A stretch of DNA of 64,000 bases. Source: CAWJMF01 sp963843945 (GTDB taxonomy: Bacteria; Vulcanimicrobiota; Vulcanimicrobiia; Vulcanimicrobiales; Vulcanimicrobiaceae). The stretch lies in the NCBI GenBank assembly GCA_963843945.1, contig CAWJMF010000006.1, positions 620,001 through 684,000 of the forward strand, in the 5' to 3' direction. The translations under genes and the position numbers were made by a program. Below are positions 58,450 through 64,000 of this stretch, piece after piece. The notes beneath the pieces were generated by a model. The model had not been told where the DNA came from, searched no databases, and saw only the letters and a program-made list of their open reading frames with translations. Each line of letters starts with the position of its first letter. Position 1 is the stretch's first letter.

Positions 58450-59401
58450 TCAGGCGCGGTCATGCGGGTGCCGCGTCGCTCGGCCTCGCGCAGTGCGATA
58501 ATGTCCTGGTAGAGATCGATCGTGGCCGGCGCGATAGCCGACGCCAGATCCTTGCTCGACCTGCGTCGTAGATATCCTTGTGCGACTTCGGCAGGTCGAG
58601 CATGAACGTCGGTGAACGCCGTCTTCAGGCCGGCGGGCAGGGCGGAGCGCATAGCCCACGGGCCGTTCGGAATCTTGCCGGATTTCCAGATGATGTTGAC
58701 GTCCGACATTTTCAGCATGCCGCGGTCCACCATCGCCGCGCAGTGCGCCTCGGCTATAGCCCTCGTCGATATCGCCCTGGCCAGAGGTCCAGGTGACGCA
58801 GGCGTCGTATTGCTTGTTGCAGGACGGCGACGATGCCCTGCTCATGGCCGCCGGCAAAACCGGTGCGGGAGAAATAAGCGCCGTCGGTCAGGTCGATGCC
58901 CGCGGCTTTAAGCGACGCGCTCGGGATCAGGTAGCCGGAAGTGGAGTTCGGGTCGGCCCAGGCGAGCGAGTGGCCCTTCATCTGCTCGATCGAGGTGATG
59001 CCGGAATCCTTCCGCGTGATCATGACGGAGATGTAGAAGATGGTGCCGTCCTTCTCCTGCGGCACGACGATCGGGCTCGACGCACTTGCAGTCCAGCCAG
59101 GTGCCGGCAAAGGCCGAGGGGCCGAACTCGGCGAGATCGAGCTGGCCGGCGGCCATCGCCTGCATCACGCCGGCATAGTCGGCGGCCGGATACAGGTTAC
59201 TGGGATACCGAAGTTTCTCCTGCAGCAGGTGCTGGAACCCATCGTAGCGTGCCAGGCGGGCTGGAGGTGTTCTCGCCGCCCAGCAGGCCGATGCGGAATT
59301 CCTTGACCTGCTGTTTCCAGTCCTGCGCATAGGCCGCCAGCGGGCGGCGGTCAGCGCGAGCGCGACGAGCGCTAGGCGAACTGATCGATGCGGCGGAACA
59401 T
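58450..59401 (-). CDS. phnD: Phosphonate-type substrate-binding protein (frameshifts)
   Basis: Pieces in several frames make a PhnD-like binding protein: a leader from MFRRIDQF, KEFRIGLLGGENT, YDGFQHLLQEKL, SNLYPAADYAGVMQAMAAG, LDLAEFGPSAFAGTWL, DGTIFYISVMITRKDSGITS, FAGGHEQGIVAVL and IWKSGKIPNGPWAMRSALP. The order and wording (LGGENTxxRL...FPAxDYAGV) are those of PhnD. It sits directly upstream of the two permease genes. At least five frame breaks are present, so exact ends are approximate. Confidence 0.75.
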
Positions 59402-59459
59402 GGCTTTGGTCACTCCCAGTCGCCGATACTAGCCCGCCAGGGCGGCGAGCACGGCCGAT

Positions 59460-59780
59460 GGGCAAGACTAGTGGAGGTGATGCGTTCGTCCAGGGGTTCC
59501 TCGTCTGCCTGGCCGATATATCTCGCGCAGCCACGGCTCGGTCAGGGCTTCGGGCGCGCCAGTCGAAAACGATCCGGCGGTCGACATATCGACAATGCGG
59601 CGGCAACAGGCGCGGGCTGTGTCCAGCGTATGCAGGTTGGTCAGGACGGTGCGCAGACGGAAATCCTCACCAACGACGCCCCAACACCATCGACGGCGGC
59701 GTATACCGAACGTGCCGCTCGATCCAGCGACGCGTAGGGCGGCAGCATGACCGCTGCTTTGGTTGGGCAGAGCCAGATTT
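59460..59780 (-). pseudogene. phnC: C-terminal part of a phosphonate-type ABC ATPase (frameshifts, 5' part missing)
   Basis: The minus strand gives PYASLDRAARSV (after Walker B), VLTNLHTLDTARACCRRIV (the switch His region) and GAPEALTEPWLREIY, the typical end of PhnC (VVSLHQVDYAR...GAPxALTDxxLxxIYG). No Walker A is found upstream. The sequence before about 59,780 is unrelated, so the front is missing or lost at a join. Confidence 0.6.
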
Positions 59781-60132
59781 CCGCCGTGGCCGCGTCAATC
59801 CAGTTCAACGCAACGGCGTGAATTGTTCGGGGCCTCCGGCACCTCGTCCGGGGGCGCAACTCGGACGGCGGGCAAACTAATGTAATCCCGCGCCGCTGGA
59901 TGGCGCGACCGCCGCGGCCCTAAGCAGCCTGCCGGCGCACGCAATGACCTGATCCGGCTCCTGACGTGGAAGCGCCGCCGGGACAACCGCGGCGGCGCCA
60001 CCATGTATAGGGTCCAATTAACGACCGACCACAACCCCTAGCGGTCGGTACGGAGGGTTATCCACATTATTTTGTGCTAGCGCTCTCGATTTCCCGTTGA
60101 CCGTCCAGTCGGCCAACGGATAGGTCGGAAGT
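59780..60132. other. No gene, possible join
   Basis: No protein signal is seen between the broken phnC and minC. The front half of phnC should be here and is not. A sequence join between about 59,780 and 59,850 would explain it. Confidence 0.4.
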
Positions 60133-60870
60133 GTGACAACATCAGAGACCAAACCGCTGATCCGACTCCGAGGCCGCTCCATCATGGCGCTGGTTCTGGC
60201 GCCGGAAGTGCCGCTGGACAACTGGCTTGATGCGCTCGATGCGCAGATGGAACGGTCGCCGAATTTCTTCGACGCCCGTCCGGTCGTGGTCGATCTGGGT
60301 GCCATTCCGCGCGAGCAACAGGGCGTGGCGCAATTCCTCCAGCTTCTGGAACAGCGCGGCATCCGCATCATCGGCACCGAGGGCGCGCACCCGGCCTGGG
60401 AGGGGATCGAGGCCTGGGGCCGGCCGATGCCGGCTTCGGCCAAGCCTGGGCCGTGAGATCGAAGCGCCGGAAATGAAACCGGTCCAGCGCGACCGCCGGA
60501 CCCGCCGGAACCATCGCCGGTGCACCGGCGCAGCGACGTCAATACGCTGCTGATCGATCAGCCGGTCCGCTCCGGCCAGTCGGTGGTGTTCGAGCGTGGC
60601 GACATCACCGTGCTGGGCTCGGTCGCCTCCGGCGCCGAAGTCATGGCCGGCGGGTCGGTCCATGTCTACGGAACGTTGCGCGGCCGCGCGATCGCCGGCC
60701 TGCGCGGGCAACCCGCGCGCGCGGATTTTCTGCCAGCAAGCTGCAGGCCGAGCTACTGGCGATCGACGGCGTCTACCAGACCGCCGACGACATGCCCGCC
60801 AAGCTGCTGCGGCAAGCCGGTGCAGGCCTGGCTGGACGGCGAGCAGATGAAAATCTCGGTCCTGGACTGA
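60133..60870 (+). CDS. minC: Septum site-determining protein MinC (frameshifts)
   Basis: The GTG at 60133 opens the MinC N-domain (PLIRLRGRSIMALVLAPEVP, FFDARPVVVDLGAI). After an extra G near 60,447 the linker continues, and the beta-helix C-domain reads DVNTLLIDQPVRSGQSVVF, GDITVLGSVASGAEVMAGGS and VHVYGTLRGRAIAGL. Extra bases near 60,720 and 60,810 disturb the last part (QAWLDGEQMKISVLD). It inhibits FtsZ assembly at the poles together with MinD. It is first of a minCDE operon with 14 bp to minD. Confidence 0.85.
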
Positions 60871-60884
60871 AGAGGGAGACGCAG

Positions 60885-61706
60885 ATGGCCAAGGTCCTGG
60901 TGGTGACGTCCGGCAAGGGCGGCGTCGGCAAGACGACCTCCACCGCCGCGCTCGGCGCCGCGCTGGCGCAGCGGCGGCGAGAACGTCGTGGTGATCGATT
61001 TCGACGTCGGCTTGCGCAACCTCGACCTGGTGATGGGGGCGGAACGCCGCGTGGTGTTCGACCTGATCAACGTGGTGCAGGGCGATGCCAAGCTGGCGCA
61101 GGCGCTGATCCGCGACAAGCGGATCGACACGCTGTCGCTGCTGCCGGCCTCGCAGACCCGCGACAAGGACGCGCTGACCGATCGAGGGCGTCGACAAGGT
61201 GATCGCCGAGCTGCGGGAGAAATTCGACTGGGTGATCTGCGACAGCCCGGCCGGCATCGAGCGGGGCGCGCTGCTGGCGATGCGCCACGCCGATATGGCG
61301 GTGGTGGTGACCAACCCGGAAGTTTCATCCGTGCGCGACTCGGACCGCATCATCGGCATGCTCGACTCGCAAGACGCTGCGGGCGGAACAGGGCGAGCGG
61401 ATCGACAAGCATCTGTTGCTCACGCGCTACGATCCCGGCCGGGCGCGCGCGCAACGAGATGCTGAAGATCGAGGACGTGCTGGAGATCCTGTCGATCCCG
61501 CTGCTGGGCATCATTCCGGAAAGCGAGGAAGTGCTCAAGGCCTCCAACCTCGGCTCGCCGGTGACGCTGAACAATCCCGAACAGCGCGCCGGCCCGGGCC
61601 TATTTCGATGCGGCGCGCCGGCTGAAGGGCGAGACGGTCGAGGTGGTCGTGCCGCTGCAGCGGCACGGGCCTCATGGGCCGGCTGTTCGGCCGGAGGGTG
61701 GCATGA
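60885..61706 (+). CDS. minD: Septum site-determining ATPase MinD (frameshifts)
   Basis: The deviant Walker A is KGGVGKTTSTAALGAALAQ near residue 10, then VVIDFDVGLRNLDLVMGAER, DWVICDSPAGIERGA, NPEVSSVRDSDRIIGMLDS and NEMLKIEDVLEILSIPLLGI. The end (LMGRLFGRRVA) is the membrane-targeting helix. The span of 273 codons fits the usual 270. Six single-base insertions break the frame (near 60,974, 61,183, 61,370, 61,447, 61,594 and 61,668). It recruits MinC to the membrane. Confidence 0.87.
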
Positions 61707-62001
61707 ACCTGCTCGAGCTTCTTCCGCAAGAAGACGCACTGCCCCGGTGGCGCGCGACCGGCTGCAGGTGCTGCTGGCGCACGAGCGCAGCGTGATCGGC
61801 AAGTCCGACCTGCTGGCGATGCTGCAGGAGGAAATCCTGGCGGTGATCGCCAGGCATGTCACGGTCGATCGGGAGCAGGTGCAGATCAAGCTGGACCGCG
61901 GGGCATCGTTCTCGACGCTAGAGATCGATGTCGAAGTTCCGCTCGACGTTACGAAACTCGCCCAGGCACCCGCAAAGGCGGGAGCCACAGCTTCCGCCTG
62001 A
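61703..62001 (+). CDS. minE: Cell division topological specificity factor MinE (frameshifts)
   Basis: Its ATG overlaps the minD stop (ATGA). With two extra bases removed (near 61,722 and 61,735) it reads MNLLELFRKKTTAPVARDRLQV (given in part elsewhere), then RSVIGKSDLLAMLQEEILAV, RHVTVDREQVQIKLDRG and STLEIDVEVPL, a complete MinE of about 98 residues. It stimulates MinD ATPase and drives pole-to-pole oscillation. Confidence 0.85.
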
Positions 62002-62112
62002 ACCGTTATCGCCGTGGCCAGCCTCTTGCCGACCACGGCGATCGCGTCGTTTCTGTCCGTTGCCCCATATTAGCTGCCGCACCGGGCGGCTAGTGATATG
62101 TGTGGTTCGACG

Positions 62113-63647
62113 TTAGCCTTGGTTTTGATCGCCCACGGTGACGCCGACGAACACCGGCTGGCCGTCGCGGATCACCCGCAGCGCCACCGCATGTCGCTGC
62201 CGCTCAACGCCGTTGCGCATCGCCTTAGCCGCCTCGGCCGGGGAGGTGACCGCATGGTTGCCGACGCCGACGATGACGTCGCCCGGCTGCAGGCCGGCCT
62301 GCTCGGCCGGTGAGCCAGGCTGCACGTTCGCGCACCACCGCACCCTTCGTGCCCGTCCGGCACATTGAGCTGGTCGCGCATGTCCGGCGACAGCGGCGCC
62401 AGCGCCAGGCCGACCTGCGCGTGGTGCGCCTCGCTCGCCATGGCTGTCATTGCTGGCAGTCTGTTCGTTCGGCAGCGTGCCGACCTTCACAGCTGATCGT
62501 CCTTGGTCTGGCCGTCGCGCAGGACGTCAGATGGGCCTCGTCGCCCGGCTTGATCGCGGCGACATCCACCGCGAGGTCCCGCGGGTTGGCGACTTTCGTG
62601 CCGTTGACCGGCTGGATCACGTCACCCGGTTGCAGACCGGCTTGCGCAGCCGGGCTGTCCGGCTGCACGCCGGCGAGCAGCGCACCGGACATTCTCCTTC
62701 AGATGCATCGCCTTGGCCGTCGTCGGGGTGACCTGCTGCGCCTCGACGCCGATATAGCCGCGGGTCACGTGGCCGCTCTTCTCAAGCTGCGCGACGACGG
62801 TGCGGATCATGTTCGACGGGATGGCGAAGCCGATGCCGACCGAGCCGCCGCGACGGCGAGCAGGATCGCGGTGTTCATGCCGATGACCTTGCCGTCCTGG
62901 GTGAACAGCGGTCCGCCGGAGTTGCCCTGGTTGATCGGCGCGTCGACCTGGATGAACTGGTCATACGGCCCGGCGCCGATGTCGCGGCTGACCGCCGAGA
63001 CGATGCCGGCGGTGACCGTGCTGCCCAGCCCGAACGGGTTGCCCATCGCGACCACCCACTCGCCCGGCTTCACGTCGCGGGAGTTGCCGAGCTGGATGTA
63101 CGGCAGCGGATGGCCGGCATCGACCTTCAGCACGGCGATATCGGTGCGCGGATCGGGGCCGAGGACCTTCGCCGGCAGGTCGGTGCCGTCGTCGAGCGTG
63201 ACGCTCACGCTCTTGGCGTCCTTGACCACGTGGTTGTTGGTGACGATCGATGCCGTTCGCGTCGATGATGAAGCCGGAGCCGCGCGCTTCGACCGCGTGC
63301 TCGCGCTGCTGCGGCATCATTGCGGAACGCATCTGGTTGAACGGGAACGGCAGTTGCGGCATCTGACCGCCCTGCTGCTCGTCCTCCAGCGATGCCGGGG
63401 TCGCTTGCAGCTTGGTGGTGACGGAGACCACCGCCGGCTTCACCTGGGTCACCAGGTCGGTGAAGTCCGGCAATGTGTGCGGCTGCAACTGGGTGTCGGG
63501 CGGGTTGACTGGGGTGGGATTGTCGGCCCAAGCGTTATGGCCGAGGGCGTAGCCGCCCAGACTGGTGCCCGCCAACAATGCCGTGGCGATCGCTGCTCGG
63601 CGGAATGGGCGGTGTTGGGGTGAAGGGCGTTGAGGTAGCAAACTCAT
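62113..63647 (-). CDS. degP: Periplasmic serine protease Do/HtrA (frameshifts)
   Basis: It starts with a signal/anchor (FRRAAIATALLAGTSLGG). The trypsin-like domain has GSGFIIDANG, the catalytic His in NNHVVKDAK, Asp in DPRTDIAVLKV and Ser in INQGNSGGPLF. Two PDZ domains follow (RGYIGVEAQQVTPTTAKAM...LQPGDVIQPVNG, and LQPGDVIVGVGNHAV). At least four single-base breaks interrupt the frame. The catalytic triad is complete. It degrades or refolds damaged envelope proteins. It is convergent with minE. Confidence 0.85.
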
Positions 63648-63902
63648 GTGGGCATCTCCTGTTCCCGAAACTCGAATATTAGGCGGGGTCGATGCGACAC
63701 TGACCGGGTCAGGACCGCCAAGACGACAGCGCGAACATGAGGGGACTCTGAGGTGACCGTTCCCTAGGCGGAGCGATTAAACTCGTGTCATAAGAGCCAC
63801 ACCGGCAAAAAATTTTGTCGAATGGCGGAGTTTTCATCTGCGGGACCTAGCCGGACCAAGGCTTTACCAGCAACCACCTACGCGCGGACGAAAGGAGTGT
63901 CC

Positions 63903-64000
63903 GTGAGAACTCGTCACCTCATATCAGGTCAGGGCGCGACCTTCTCGGCGCCTAAAAGAGTCGCCACGACTGCCGCGGAAGACCAGCAGCGCGGCCGCCG
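63903..64000 (+). CDS. Start of an unidentified gene, cut by window end
   Basis: GTG 63903 has AAAGGAG seven bases upstream, a good ribosome-binding site, and the frame stays open to the window end (32 codons, Arg- and Ala-rich). It is too short to identify. The gap 63,648-63,902 before it holds no gene. Confidence 0.35.
   Translation, partial: MRTRHLISGQGATFSAPKRVATTAAEDQQRGR

Noticed and set aside
61000..61700. Insertions in minD as a fixed-interval file artefact
   Set aside because: Their spacing (about 209, 187, 77, 147 and 74 bases) is irregular, so line-break corruption does not explain them.

Overview
The window reads as a mosaic. Positions 1 to about 15,240 are very GC-rich and densely coding, and every gene there is intact. 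The style (short overlaps with TTG/GTG/ATG starts, a class III cyclase fused to an NB-ARC-type ATPase, mobile mystery proteins A/B) is not typical of the rest. I would guess a deep-branching non-proteobacterial phylum such as Eremiobacterota, with low confidence. From about 15,240 to the end the genes look alphaproteobacterial, probably Rhodospirillales/Acetobacteraceae: DUF3141-pta-fabI-ackA, a PPK2 kinase behind a FixK/FNR-type box, hyi-glxR, phnCDE and minCDE. I cannot tell whether the change near 15.2 kb is an assembly join or a real boundary.

Layout of the first block: epimerase (partial), quinone oxidoreductase, histidine phosphatase, an aminoglycoside-phosphotransferase-fold kinase, then a DsbA/FrnE-family protein whose first active-site Cys codon is TGA (3451-3453). 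A hairpin with a GGTCT loop follows at the right distance for a bacterial SECIS, so I read this gene as a selenoprotein. A SorAB-like sulfite dehydrogenase pair, a VOC protein, a D-lactate/glycolate dehydrogenase-type FAD/Fe-S protein with an alanine/serine-glyoxylate aminotransferase, the mobile mystery A/B pair, a P450 and the cyclase-ATPase complete the block.

Layout of the second block: a K+ channel and SulP transporter; a hypothetical gene plus PPK2 downstream of TTGATGTACATCAA; a lipoprotein; small secreted proteins; an FHA-ABC transporter; GH63 and GH13 sugar enzymes; DUF2254; then the acetate kinase/phosphotransacetylase/FabI/DUF3141 cluster. Together these suggest a low-oxygen or carbon-storage survival locus. 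From 39.4 to 43.3 kb lies a graveyard of fragments (IS1634, DNA methyltransferase, integrase, outer-membrane transporter, Twinkle-like helicase) around one intact transposase and a tRNA-Thr. After it come a small peptide gene, a hairpin and a DUF6065 gene, an unusual histidine kinase-TolB-TPR fusion, an XRE regulator, and hyi/glxR of glyoxylate metabolism. The right part holds an AI-2E exporter, a methyltransferase, a metallophosphoesterase, two cupin-type proteins, a phosphonate-type ABC uptake operon, minCDE and an HtrA/DegP protease.

Sequence quality is uneven. Around 33.8-37.5 kb and 57.5-63.7 kb almost every gene carries several single-base indels, nearly all insertions, although the protein signal stays strong. 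I treat those as likely sequence errors and annotate the genes as whole units. I reserve pseudogene for true remnants.
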